Of a stretch of DNA of 64,000 nucleotides, positions 23,266-31,458 are shown in pieces; the first letter of the stretch is position 1; each line of letters opens with the position of its first letter. Source of the DNA: Streptomyces griseoluteus (lineage in GTDB: Bacteria; Actinomycetota; Actinomycetes; Streptomycetales; Streptomycetaceae); the NCBI GenBank assembly GCA_000717735.1, contig JOBE01000003.1:1-64000 (forward strand). Reading direction: 5' to 3'. The notes under the pieces were generated by a model, which was given only the letters and a program-made list of their open reading frames with translations, searched no databases and was not told the DNA's origin. Position numbers and translations under genes: made by a program.

Positions 23266-25392
23266 TTATTCGGCGGAGGTCAGGTCGTAGAAGGTGGAGG
23301 TGCCGACGGTCACCCGCTCGAAGGTGTTCTGGACCCAGGCGGTGATCTGGGCGCTGGTGCCGTTTCCGCCCATGGGGCCGGCCGTGCCCACCGCGCCGCC
23401 TTCGGTGCCTTCGCCGGCTCCCGCGCCGCCCGACGAGATGAAGTAGTGGATCTTCCCCTCGGCGACGTACTGCTTGAACTGGTCGAGCGTCGGGGACGGG
23501 TCGCTGCCGTTGAAGCCGCCGATCGCCATGACCGGCTTCTCGGTGGCGAGCTGGTAGCTGGCCGCGTTCTGGGAACCCACCGCGGCGGCGACCCAGGTGT
23601 AGTCGTCGGCGTCCCTGAGCAGGGCCGTCTTCGCCTCCGTACCGACGCTGGCGCCGTTGAGGAGACCACCCATCGCGCCGCCCATGCCGCCCCGCTCACC
23701 GCCGGGGGCGGTGCCGCCGGTGGCGCCGGGCGGCCGGGCCTGGCCCGGAGGCATGAAGCCCCGGCCTGGAGGCATCTGGCCCTGGCCACCGGGGGCCTGG
23801 CCGCCCGGGGCCTGGGCCGCGCCCGGCGGGCCGTACAACATCCGCATGCCGCCGTCCCGGCCCCCGCCGGGTCCGCCGCGCATCCCGCCGAAGCCCGCGC
23901 CCGCCGGGCCCGCCGTCACGATCGAGCCCTGGTGCGCCGAGTCCACCGTGGCCAGGGTGTACGCGAACGGCCCCGCGAGCCCCGCCGCCAGGCCCAGGCC
24001 CGCAAGGCCGAGACCGACCCGGCGGTCCACCCGGCCCGCGAACAGCAGCCCGAGCGTGGCCGTCGCACCCGCGACCAGGACCACCCAGCGCAGCCACGGC
24101 AGCCAGTCCGGCGTACGCCCGAGCAGGGTGAACGCCCACCAGGTCGTCACGGCCACCGTCACCGCGAGCGTCGCCGAGGCGAGCCACCGGGTGCGTTCCT
24201 CCCACAGCACGGCCGCGCCCATGCCGACGAGCGCCGCGAGGTACGGGGCCAGGGCCACCGTGTAGTACTCGTGGAAGATGCCGGCCATGAAGCTGAACAC
24301 GGCGAGCGTGATCAGCAGCGAGCCGCCCCACACCAGGAACGCGGAGCGCGCCGCGTCCGTCCGGGGCGCCCGCCAGGTGACGACGAGCCCCGCGACGAGC
24401 AGGATCAGCGCGGCCGGAAGCAGCCAGGAGACCTGGCCGCCGACGGAGTCGTTGAACATCCGGCCGATCCCGGTCTCGCCCCACCGGCCACCGCCACCGC
24501 CGCCTCCCCCTCCGCCGACGCTGCCGGTCTCGTTGCCGTTGATCCGGCCGAGGCCGTTGTAGCCGAAGGTCAGCTCCAGGAAGCTGTTGTTCTGCGAGCC
24601 TCCGACGTACGGGCGGGAGGACGCCGGCCACAGCTCGACCACCGCCACCCACCAGCCCGCAGACCCGACCATCGCGAGCCCGCCCAGGGCGAGCCGGCCG
24701 AGCCGCCGCCCGAACCCGCCGGGCGCGCACACCGCGTACACGAGCGCGAGCGGCGGCAGGATCAGGAAGGCCTGGAGAGTCTTCGCGAGGAACGCGAAGC
24801 CGAGGGCGACCCCCGCCCACACCAGCCACCGGGCCGCGCCCTTGTCCTGTTCGAGCGCGCGCAGCACGCAGTAGACCGCGACCGTCATGAGCAGGGCGAG
24901 CAGCGCGTCCGGGTTGTTGAAGCGGAACATCAGCGCGGCGACGGGCGTCAGCGCGAGGACCGCCCCCGCGATCAGACCGGCGCCCGCGCCGAACCGGCGC
25001 CGTACGGCCGCGTAGAGCACGGCGACCGTGCCGACCCCCATCAGTACCTCGGGCACGAGGATCTGCCAGGTCCCGAGGCCGAAGAGGCGGACGGACAGGG
25101 CCATCGGCCAGAGCGCGGCCGGCGGCTTGTCGACGGTGATGGCGTTGGCGGAGTCGAGGGAGCCGAAGAAGAAGGCCTTCCAGCTCTCGCCGCCCGCCTG
25201 CACGGCGGCCGAGTAGAAGGAGTTGGCGTAGCCGGACGCGCTCAGGTTCCAGAGGTAGAGCACGGTGGTCACGGCGAGCAGGCCGAGGAAGGCGGGCCGC
25301 ACCCAGGGGGCGTCCTCGGTGCGCCCGCGCCGCAGCCGGGCGAGCCGGCCGGCGCGGGGCACGGCGTGGACGGCGGTGGACAGCGAGGTCAT
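23266..25392 (-). CDS. GT39/ArnT-like membrane mannosyltransferase
   Basis: A 708-residue polyprenyl-phosphate-sugar glycosyltransferase (PMT/ArnT superfamily). The N-terminal lumenal loop has the family acidic/Lys motif ITVDKPPAALWPMALS. There are about 11-12 membrane helices, and the extracytoplasmic C-terminal domain contains a Gly/Met/Pro-rich insert of about 75 residues (GGMRGGPGGGRD to GGMGGAMGGLL). A poly-Gly stretch also lies between helices at about 24490-24525. ATG 25392 overlaps the upstream glycosyltransferase stop (ATGA). It probably uses the lipid-linked sugar made by that partner. Confidence 0.88.
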   Translation of the reverse strand: MTSLSTAVHAVPRAGRLARLRRGRTEDAPWVRPAFLGLLAVTTVLYLWNLSASGYANSFYSAAVQAGGESWKAFFFGSLDSANAITVDKPPAALWPMALSVRLFGLGTWQILVPEVLMGVGTVAVLYAAVRRRFGAGAGLIAGAVLALTPVAALMFRFNNPDALLALLMTVAVYCVLRALEQDKGAARWLVWAGVALGFAFLAKTLQAFLILPPLALVYAVCAPGGFGRRLGRLALGGLAMVGSAGWWVAVVELWPASSRPYVGGSQNNSFLELTFGYNGLGRINGNETGSVGGGGGGGGGGRWGETGIGRMFNDSVGGQVSWLLPAALILLVAGLVVTWRAPRTDAARSAFLVWGGSLLITLAVFSFMAGIFHEYYTVALAPYLAALVGMGAAVLWEERTRWLASATLAVTVAVTTWWAFTLLGRTPDWLPWLRWVVLVAGATATLGLLFAGRVDRRVGLGLAGLGLAAGLAGPFAYTLATVDSAHQGSIVTAGPAGAGFGGMRGGPGGGRDGGMRMLYGPPGAAQAPGGQAPGGQGQMPPGRGFMPPGQARPPGATGGTAPGGERGGMGGAMGGLLNGASVGTEAKTALLRDADDYTWVAAAVGSQNAASYQLATEKPVMAIGGFNGSDPSPTLDQFKQYVAEGKIHYFISSGGAGAGEGTEGGAVGTAGPMGGNGTSAQITAWVQNTFERVTVGTSTFYDLTSAE

Positions 25393-26708
25393 CGTTCGTT
25401 CCTTGAGGAGACGCGGTCCGGGAAGACCCAGAGCCGGAAGAGGAGGAAGCGCAGGACGGTCGCGGCGAGGTTGGCGACGATCAGGACGGCGAGCTCCGTG
25501 GAGTGCGCCGGATCGCCGGTCGCCGCGCCGAGGGCGGCGAGCGAACCGCTGGTCAGGGCCAGGCCGATGGCGAAGACGACGAGCCCCTGCGCCTGGTGGC
25601 GGACGGCCCGGTCCCGGCCGCGCACCCCGAACGTGAGGCGCCGGTTGGCCGCCGTGTTCGCGACGGCCGAGACCAGGAGGGCGGCGGCGTTGGCGGCCTG
25701 CGGGCCGACGCCGAGCCGGAAGAGCGAGTAGAGCGCCAGGTAGAAGAGCGTCGACAGGACCCCGACCACGCAGAAGCCGACCAGCTGACGGGCGAGCCCA
25801 CCGGGCACACCGCTGAGTTCGCGGTCCCTGGGGTCGTCCCCGAAGGGCCTGGCGAGCCGGCCGAGGGGCAGCGAGCCGGTCGCGAGCGCCCGTCCGACCC
25901 GCCACACGCCCTTCAGGTCGTCGGTCGCCGTCCTCACGATGTGCACGGTCGACTCGGGGTCGTCGACCCAGTCGACCGGCACCTCGTGGATGCGCAGCCC
26001 GGCCCGCTCGGCGAGGACCAGCATCTCGGTGTCGAAGAACCAGCCGGTGTCCTCCACCATCGGGAGCAGCCGTTCGGCGACGTCCCGCCGTATCGCCTTG
26101 AACCCGCACTGCGCGTCGGAGAACCGGGCGGCGAGGGAGCCGCGCAGGATCAGGTTGTAGGCGCGCGAGATGAACTCGCGCTTCGGGCCGCGCACCACCC
26201 GTGAGGAGCGGGCGAGCCGCGAACCGATCGCCAGGTCGGAGTGACCGGAGATGAGCGGCGCCACCAGGGGCAGCAGGGCGTTCAGGTCGGTGGACAGGTC
26301 CACGTCCATGTAGGCGAGGACCGGCGCGTCCGAGCCGGTCCACACGGTCCGCAGTGCCCGGCCGCGCCCCTTCTCCTCGAGCCGTACGGAGCGCACCTCG
26401 GGCACCTCGGCGGCGAGGCCGGCGGCGACGGCGGGGGTGGTGTCGGTGGAGGCGTTGTCGGCGACGGTGATGCGGAAGCCGTACGGGAAGGTCCGGAGGA
26501 GGTGCTCGTGGAGGCGGCGGACGCACGGCTCCAGGTCCTTCTCCTCGTTGTAGACGGGAATCACCACGTCCAGGACGGGCCGTCCGGCGGTGTTCACCGG
26601 CAGGTGCTCCCGGGCGGGGAGGGCGTCGGACCTTCCGGAGGCCACGGACGTGGGACCCGCGATCGTTGGGGTTCGCATGCCACCGACACTCGCCGGGCCC
26701 GCTGTCAC
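25389..26708 (-). CDS. GT2 polyprenyl-phosphate glycosyltransferase with GtrA domain
   Basis: A 439-residue fusion. The N-terminal GT-A domain (about residues 45-280) has VVIPVYNEEKDL, the DxD-type MDVDLSTDL and the QCGFKA signature of dolichyl-phosphate-mannose synthase-like enzymes. The C-terminal about 125 residues are a four-helix GtrA flippase-like domain. It likely makes and flips a polyprenyl-phosphate sugar for the GT39 enzyme. GTG 26708 overlaps the kinase stop (GTGA). ATG 26678 is an equally possible start. Confidence 0.88.
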   Translation of the reverse strand: MTAGPASVGGMRTPTIAGPTSVASGRSDALPAREHLPVNTAGRPVLDVVIPVYNEEKDLEPCVRRLHEHLLRTFPYGFRITVADNASTDTTPAVAAGLAAEVPEVRSVRLEEKGRGRALRTVWTGSDAPVLAYMDVDLSTDLNALLPLVAPLISGHSDLAIGSRLARSSRVVRGPKREFISRAYNLILRGSLAARFSDAQCGFKAIRRDVAERLLPMVEDTGWFFDTEMLVLAERAGLRIHEVPVDWVDDPESTVHIVRTATDDLKGVWRVGRALATGSLPLGRLARPFGDDPRDRELSGVPGGLARQLVGFCVVGVLSTLFYLALYSLFRLGVGPQAANAAALLVSAVANTAANRRLTFGVRGRDRAVRHQAQGLVVFAIGLALTSGSLAALGAATGDPAHSTELAVLIVANLAATVLRFLLFRLWVFPDRVSSRNER

Positions 26709-28243
26709 GGCCGTGTGATGCGCCTGTGCCCTGCCTGTGAGTCCGCGCCTTCAGGGAGCCGGACGGTGAAGACGGTCCGGCCGGGGGCGCTTTCGACGCC
26801 CACATCGCCGCCGTGCGCGAGGACGACCGCGCGCACGATGGCAAGCCCGAGGCCGGTGGATCCGGCGTGCCGGGAGCGGGAGGCGTCGCCGCGCGCGAAC
26901 CGCTCGAAGACGGTGGGCAGGAGCGCGGCCGGGATGCCCGGCCCGTCGTCCTCGATGTCGACGACCGCCGCCCGGGCCTCCGTTCGGACGCGGGCGGTGA
27001 CCTTCGTACCGGGCGGGGTGTGGGTACGGGCGTTGGCGAGGAGGTTGACGAGGACCTGCTGGAGGCGGGCTCCGTCGGCCCGTACGGCCGTGTGGTCCGT
27101 GGAGAGTTCGGGGAGTTCGAGGCGCCAGTGGTGATCGGGCCCGGCGGCGCGGGCATCGCTGACGGCGTCCACGACGAGGGGGACGAGGTCGGTGGTCTCG
27201 TACGAGAGCGGGCGCCCCGCGTCGAGCCGGGCGAGCAGCAGCAGGTCCTCCACCAGGCCGGTCATCCGGGTCGCCTCGGACTCGATCCGGCCGAGCGCGT
27301 GCCGGGTGTCGGGCCCGCACTCCTCCCGGCCGCGCCGGGTCAGCTCCGCGTACCCCCGGATCGAGGCCAGCGGGGTGCGCAGTTCGTGGCTGGCGTCCGC
27401 CACGAACTGCCGGACCCGGGTCTCGCTCTGCTGGCGGGCGTCGAGCGCCGAGTGGACGTGGTCGAGCATCCGGTTGATGGCCGCGCCGACCTGACCGACC
27501 TCGGTCCGTGGATCGGCCTCCGTCTCCGGGACCCTCTGGTGGAGCGCCACCTCGCCGCTGTGCAGCGGCAGCTTGGCGACCTGGCCGGCGAGGGCGGCGA
27601 CCCGCCGCAGCGGCCGCAGTGCCACCCCGACGAGCACGGTCCCGGCGAGCGAGGCCGCGACGAGGCCCGCTCCGGTGACGCTCAGCTCGACGAGGACGAG
27701 GGTGGCGAGGGCGTCCTCGACCTCGGTGAGCGGGATGCCGCTGAGGAAGGTGCCGTGACTGCCCTCCGCGTACTCGACCCGGTACGAGCCGAGACCGCCG
27801 GGCAGCTCGACGGTGTGCGGGTTTCCGTCGCGGGGGACGGCGGCGAGCGCGGCGCGCTGGGCCGCGTCGAGCTCGGTGCGGACGTTCCGCCCGTACAGGC
27901 CGCCGGCCTCGGTATCGGCCTCCGCCGAGTACCCGGCCGCGGTGAGTTCACCGTTCACCAGGACGGCCCCGAGGGCGCCGGTCGGTATGCCGGGCCCCAC
28001 GACGAACCCGAGGAGGTCCTGGCCGCCGCCCGGTTCGGGCCGGAGGCCCAGGGAGACCGGCGGGCCCGCGGCCCGGTTGGAGACCGTACGGACCTGCTCG
28101 TCGGCCCGGTCGTACAGATACGAGCGGAACGCGATCGTCGTGACCGTGCCGATGACGGCCGCGACGACCGCGATCAGCGCGACCGCCGAGACGACGAGCC
28201 GGGTGCGCAGCGACCACGGTCGCCGCCGTGCACGTCGGAACAC
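26705..28243 (-). CDS. Two-component sensor histidine kinase
   Basis: A 512-residue kinase. TM1 at about residues 13-35, an extracellular sensor domain to about 175, TM2 about 178-205, then HAMP, the H-box ASHELRTPLASIRGY (His about 290), N-box NLLANARTHTPPG and G-boxes DIEDDGPGIP and STGLGLAIV. All catalytic motifs are intact. It lies 5 bp after the response regulator and overlaps the first glycosyltransferase, implying one transcript that couples sensing to envelope glycosylation. Confidence 0.93.
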   Translation of the reverse strand: MFRRARRRPWSLRTRLVVSAVALIAVVAAVIGTVTTIAFRSYLYDRADEQVRTVSNRAAGPPVSLGLRPEPGGGQDLLGFVVGPGIPTGALGAVLVNGELTAAGYSAEADTEAGGLYGRNVRTELDAAQRAALAAVPRDGNPHTVELPGGLGSYRVEYAEGSHGTFLSGIPLTEVEDALATLVLVELSVTGAGLVAASLAGTVLVGVALRPLRRVAALAGQVAKLPLHSGEVALHQRVPETEADPRTEVGQVGAAINRMLDHVHSALDARQQSETRVRQFVADASHELRTPLASIRGYAELTRRGREECGPDTRHALGRIESEATRMTGLVEDLLLLARLDAGRPLSYETTDLVPLVVDAVSDARAAGPDHHWRLELPELSTDHTAVRADGARLQQVLVNLLANARTHTPPGTKVTARVRTEARAAVVDIEDDGPGIPAALLPTVFERFARGDASRSRHAGSTGLGLAIVRAVVLAHGGDVGVESAPGRTVFTVRLPEGADSQAGHRRITRP

Positions 28244-28248
28244 CGGTG

Positions 28249-28992
28249 CTACTCGCCCGGCTTGATCAGATATCCGGCTCCGCGCCGGGTGTGGATCATC
28301 GGCGCGCGGCCCACGTCGATCTTCCGGCGCAGGTAGGAGATGTAGAGCTCGACGACGTTGGCCTGGCCGCCGAAGTCGTACGACCAGACGCGGTCGAGGA
28401 TCTGCGCCTTGCTGAGGACCCGCCGCGGATTACGCATGAGGTAGCGCAGCAGCTCGAACTCGGTGGCGGTGAGGTGGATCGACTCCCCACCCCGGGTGAC
28501 CTCGTGGCTGTCCTCGTCGAGGGTCAGGTCGCCGACGACGAGCAGCGACTCGCTGCGCGCCTGCGCGGCCCCGGACCTGCGGATGAGTCCGCGCAGGCGG
28601 GCGACGACCTCCTCCAGGCTGAAGGGCTTGGTGACGTAGTCGTCGCCGCCGGCGGTGAGCCCGGCGATCCGGTCCTCGACGGCGTCCTTCGCCGTCAGGA
28701 ACAGCACCGGGACATCCGGCAGCTCACGCCGGATCGAGCCCAGCAGGCTGAGCCCGTCGGCGTCGGGGAGCATCACGTCGAGGATCACGGCGTCGGGGCG
28801 GAACTCACGGACGGAACGCAGGGCGGCGGCACCGTCCCCGGCGCTGCGCACCTGCCAGCCCTCGTACCGCAGGGCCATCGAGAGGAGCTCGGCGAGCGAG
28901 GCCTCGTCGTCGACGACGAGGACGCGGACGGCGGTGCCGTCGGCACGGAGCATGTCGGCGCGGGTGCCGGGGCGGCGTGTGGTGACGGTCAT
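28249..28992 (-). CDS. OmpR-family response regulator
   Basis: A 247-residue regulator. The receiver has acidic pocket DDE (VVDDEAS), phospho-acceptor Asp in ILDVMLPD (about residue 70) and Lys in YVTKPFSLEEV. The C-terminal winged helix has TEFELLRYLMRNP and RRGAGYLIKPGE. ATG 28992 is chosen over the GTG at 29001. A direct repeat at 29037-29055 upstream looks like its own binding site. It heads the operon with the kinase and two glycosyltransferases. Confidence 0.93.
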   Translation of the reverse strand: MTVTTRRPGTRADMLRADGTAVRVLVVDDEASLAELLSMALRYEGWQVRSAGDGAAALRSVREFRPDAVILDVMLPDADGLSLLGSIRRELPDVPVLFLTAKDAVEDRIAGLTAGGDDYVTKPFSLEEVVARLRGLIRRSGAAQARSESLLVVGDLTLDEDSHEVTRGGESIHLTATEFELLRYLMRNPRRVLSKAQILDRVWSYDFGGQANVVELYISYLRRKIDVGRAPMIHTRRGAGYLIKPGE

Positions 28993-29036
28993 GGACCCCA
29001 CGCTCGCCGCCGCCGCTGAGAGCCTCCTTTCCCTTT

Positions 29037-29055
29037 CCTGTGAATTGCCTGAGAA
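29037..29055 (-). promoter_or_regulatory. Direct-repeat box for the OmpR-type regulator
   Basis: On the minus strand TTCTCAGG-CAA-TTCACAGG, two 8-bp half-sites with an 11-bp period, 45 bp before the regulator start. OmpR/PhoB dimers bind such tandem repeats with about one-turn spacing. Confidence 0.6.
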
Positions 29056-29086
29056 AGGATTCAGGTACGGCTGAGGGCTCGGACGC

Positions 29087-30046
29087 TCACGGTTTCACGT
29101 GAAACATCGCGGCCCCGTTCTCGTAGAGGACCCGTCGCAGCCAGTCGTCCCCGAGCCCGAGACGTTCGAGGGCGTGGAGCTGGTGCGCGTACGGATACGG
29201 GATGTTCGGAAAGTCGGAACCGAGGAGTATCCGGTCGCCCAGGTCGACGAGCCGCTTGAGCTCCGCCCCGGGGAAGGGCGCGAGCCGCTCGCTGAAGTCG
29301 GTGAAGGCCATGGTGGTGTCGAGGTGGACGCCCTCGTACCGCTGGGCGAGGTCGAGGAAGTCGCCGTACTCGGGCATCCCCATGTGCGCGACGATCACCC
29401 TCAGCCGGGGGTGACGGGCGAGCAGCCGCCCCATGGGTCCCGGCCCGGTGAACCTGCCCGGGGCGGGTCCCGAGCCGCAGTGGACGACGGCCGGGGTGCC
29501 GCTGTCGGCGAGGGCTCCCCAGACGGCGTCCAGCTGGGTGTCGTTCGGGTCGAAGCCGCCGACCTGGAGATGCACCTTGAAGACACGGGCACCGACGCCG
29601 AGCGCCTCGTGGACGTACCGGTGGGCGTCGGGCTCGGGAAAAAAGGTCGAGGTGTGCAGACAGTCGGGGGTACGCGCGGCGAAGTCGGCGGCCCAGGAGT
29701 TCAGCCAGGCGGCCATGCCGGGCTTGTGCGGGTAGAGCATCGCGGTGAAGGCGACCGCTCCGAAACCGCGCAGGAGGGCGAGCCTGCGCTCCTCCTCCTC
29801 GCGGTAGGTGATCGGCCACTCCAGGCCGGTCAGCGGGCCGACGGAGTCGAAGTAGGCCCAGACCTTGTCGAGGACGCTCTGCGGCATGAAGTGCGTGTGC
29901 ACGTCGACGAGCCCGGGGATGCCGAGGCGCTCGACGAGAGCCGGGATGTCGACGCTCCCGCTGCCTTCGCCACTCTCGCCGCCTCCGACGCTCCCGCTAC
30001 TCCCGCTACTCCCGCCACTCCCTCTACTCCCGCTACTCCCGCTCAA
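29087..30046 (-). CDS. Amidohydrolase-family metal-dependent hydrolase
   Basis: A 319-residue TIM-barrel of the amidohydrolase_2 group. Metal ligands are visible as DVHTHF near residue 48-53, VHLQV, VAHMG and LLGSDFPN. It resembles decarboxylase/hydrolase members. The only start in frame is TTG 30046, which has GGAG 8 nt upstream and overlaps the previous gene by 14 nt. As a result residues 2-19 are a (Ser/Gly)-rich tail translated from a 9-bp repeat. The C-terminal MFHVKP is encoded by parS site 2. Confidence 0.85.
   Translation of the reverse strand: MSGSSGSRGSGGSSGSSGSVGGGESGEGSGSVDIPALVERLGIPGLVDVHTHFMPQSVLDKVWAYFDSVGPLTGLEWPITYREEEERRLALLRGFGAVAFTAMLYPHKPGMAAWLNSWAADFAARTPDCLHTSTFFPEPDAHRYVHEALGVGARVFKVHLQVGGFDPNDTQLDAVWGALADSGTPAVVHCGSGPAPGRFTGPGPMGRLLARHPRLRVIVAHMGMPEYGDFLDLAQRYEGVHLDTTMAFTDFSERLAPFPGAELKRLVDLGDRILLGSDFPNIPYPYAHQLHALERLGLGDDWLRRVLYENGAAMFHVKP
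29092..29105. other. parS centromere site 2
   Basis: GTTTCACGTGAAAC, a second perfect 14-bp ParB site, again within the last codons of a gene, 8.2 kb from the first. Confidence 0.95.
29991..30044 (-). repeat. 9-bp microsatellite x6 across a stop and a start
   Basis: CTCCCGCTA and variants, six copies. On the coding strand the unit is CGGGAGTAG. One copy contains the TAG stop of the ABM gene (30033-30035). The others form the first codons of the amidohydrolase gene in another frame (Ser-Gly-Ser repeats). Confidence 0.9.
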
Positions 30047-30368
30047 AGCTGTAGCTCCGTTCGACCTTGCCGATGTGGACGCTGTAGCTCTCGTACCAGT
30101 GCTCCCGGCCGTACGCCTTGGCGGCCTGGTGCTCGGTGTCGAGGCGCCAGGCGTCGAGGGACTCCAGGTCGCGGAAGTAGGCGACGGTGATGCCGATGCC
30201 GCCGGGGGTGCGGGCGGTCTCGTAGCCGAGGAAGCCGGGGATGTCCCTCACGATCTCCTGCATGCGGGAGGAGGTCTCGGAGTAGCCCTCGGGCGCCTCG
30301 GGGCGCACGGAGGTGAAGACAGCGGTGTAGTACGGCGGTTGGATGTCCGCCACCAGTTTGGGGGTCAT
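30033..30368 (-). CDS. Antibiotic biosynthesis monooxygenase (ABM) domain protein
   Basis: A 111-residue ABM/ferredoxin-like protein (PYYTAVFTSVRPE, then IPGFLGYETARTPGGIGITVAYF), a small dimeric barrel fold that includes cofactor-free monooxygenases and haem-degrading enzymes. ATG 30368 has GAGGG upstream. The longer start at 30428 adds an unsupported Pro-rich tail. It overlaps the amidohydrolase by 14 nt, so the two are probably co-translated. Substrate unknown. Confidence 0.87.
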   Translation of the reverse strand: MTPKLVADIQPPYYTAVFTSVRPEAPEGYSETSSRMQEIVRDIPGFLGYETARTPGGIGITVAYFRDLESLDAWRLDTEHQAAKAYGREHWYESYSVHIGKVERSYSFERE

Positions 30369-30494
30369 GTGGTCACCCTCGCCGGGGCCGGGCGGGGATG
30401 TCCACGGCGACCGGGGAAAGGGATCCAAGACTTTACGAAGCGCCCGCCCCGTCGCACCAGGCGCCGCCGCCCCGCACGAAGCGCCCGCCGTCCC

Positions 30495-31424
30495 TCAGAA
30501 GAGCTCGCCCTGAGCGCTCTCGGGTTCTGGGGCGGCCACCGGCGTCACGGGCACCGAGAACTCCGCCCCATCCGCCCCTGCCCCTCCCTCCCCGGCGCTC
30601 CGAAGCGCCCACCCGCCCATCAGCCGGGTGTCGAGGGCCAGACAGCGCCCACCGGGATCGAGCAGGTGCAGATCGGGTCCGGCGGCGGCGAGCAGCCGTC
30701 CCGTGACGACGCCCCCGTCGACCAGTTCGAAGACGGTGCCGGCGAGGGGCGGCAGCCCGTCGAGGCCGAAGGCTTCGACGTGGTCGCGCGGCGCGAACTC
30801 CAGCGGTTCCAGGGTCTCGGTCCAGCCGCCGACCGCCCACGCGCGCCGGTGCAGCTCCTCGACCTCGCCGGCCCGCACCGAGGCGGGCGGCAGGGCGTGC
30901 CGGGCGGCCCGCTTCCGCTCGTACGCCACCCGGTCGGGGACTCCGAGCGTCTGCCGCAGCACCTCCTCGGTCCGCCGGGCGGCCATCAGGGGGCCACGCC
31001 CGAGCCAGCTGAACGTGACGGCGCCCTGTTCGAGGAGCCGCGCCTCGCCCCGGGCCTCGGCGGTGATCCCCACCTTGGTCATGCCGGGCCCGAACCAGGC
31101 GAGGTACACGCGGTACGGCTGGGGATCGTCCAGGAAGGTGTCGGCGGCGACCGAGTGGGCCCGGTCGAGCCGCGCGCACTCCGCGCACCGCCCACCGGTG
31201 GACCGGCCGGGCACGACGGCCTCCAGGGGGCAGGGGTTGCCGCGGGCCCCGGCGCACCGCCGCGGCCCCACGGCCCGGAAGGCGAGCCGCTGCCCGTACG
31301 CGAGGGGGCTGGCCTTCCCGCCCTGCCACCGCAGGCCCGGCGCCCCACCGCTCCAGGTGATCCCCCGACACCGCCACTCCACCGGCTCGGCCCTCCTCGT
31401 TCCCCTGCCCCCAGTCTCCGTCAC
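30495..31424 (-). CDS. DUF2797 protein
   Basis: A 309-residue protein of uncharacterised family DUF2797. Paired cysteines (RRCAGARGNPC near residue 56-65 and RCAECARLDRAHS near 79-91) suggest a zinc site. The core YRVYLAWFGPGMTKVGIT followed by Glu/Arg resembles a GIY-YIG-like nuclease layout, which is inference. The C-terminal about 100 residues are variable and Pro/Ala-rich. The start GTG 31424 lies inside a 7-bp repeat that follows the BRO gene. A later start is possible. Confidence 0.8.
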   Translation of the reverse strand: MTETGGRGTRRAEPVEWRCRGITWSGGAPGLRWQGGKASPLAYGQRLAFRAVGPRRCAGARGNPCPLEAVVPGRSTGGRCAECARLDRAHSVAADTFLDDPQPYRVYLAWFGPGMTKVGITAEARGEARLLEQGAVTFSWLGRGPLMAARRTEEVLRQTLGVPDRVAYERKRAARHALPPASVRAGEVEELHRRAWAVGGWTETLEPLEFAPRDHVEAFGLDGLPPLAGTVFELVDGGVVTGRLLAAAGPDLHLLDPGGRCLALDTRLMGGWALRSAGEGGAGADGAEFSVPVTPVAAPEPESAQGELF

Positions 31425-31458
31425 GCCTCACGTCTCACGTCTCTCGTCTCTCGTCTCA
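31421..31458 (-). repeat. 7-bp tandem repeat straddling the BRO-gene stop
   Basis: Units CGYCTCA/CGTCTCT: 31424-31430, 31431-31437, 31438-31444, 31445-31451, 31452-31458, plus TCA at 31421. On the coding strand TGA occurs at 31456 (the stop), 31435, 31428 and 31421, covering all three frames. Confidence 0.85.

Noticed and set aside
25393..27156. N-terminal extension making the GT39 gene 1296 codons
   Set aside because: The extra sequence is an out-of-frame shadow of the GT2 and kinase genes. ATG 25392 with the ATGA overlap is the real start.
30435..30489. Repeated ACGAAGCGCCCGCC (41 bp apart) after the DUF2797 gene
   Set aside because: It does not include the stop codon, so I did not count it among the stop-straddling repeats.
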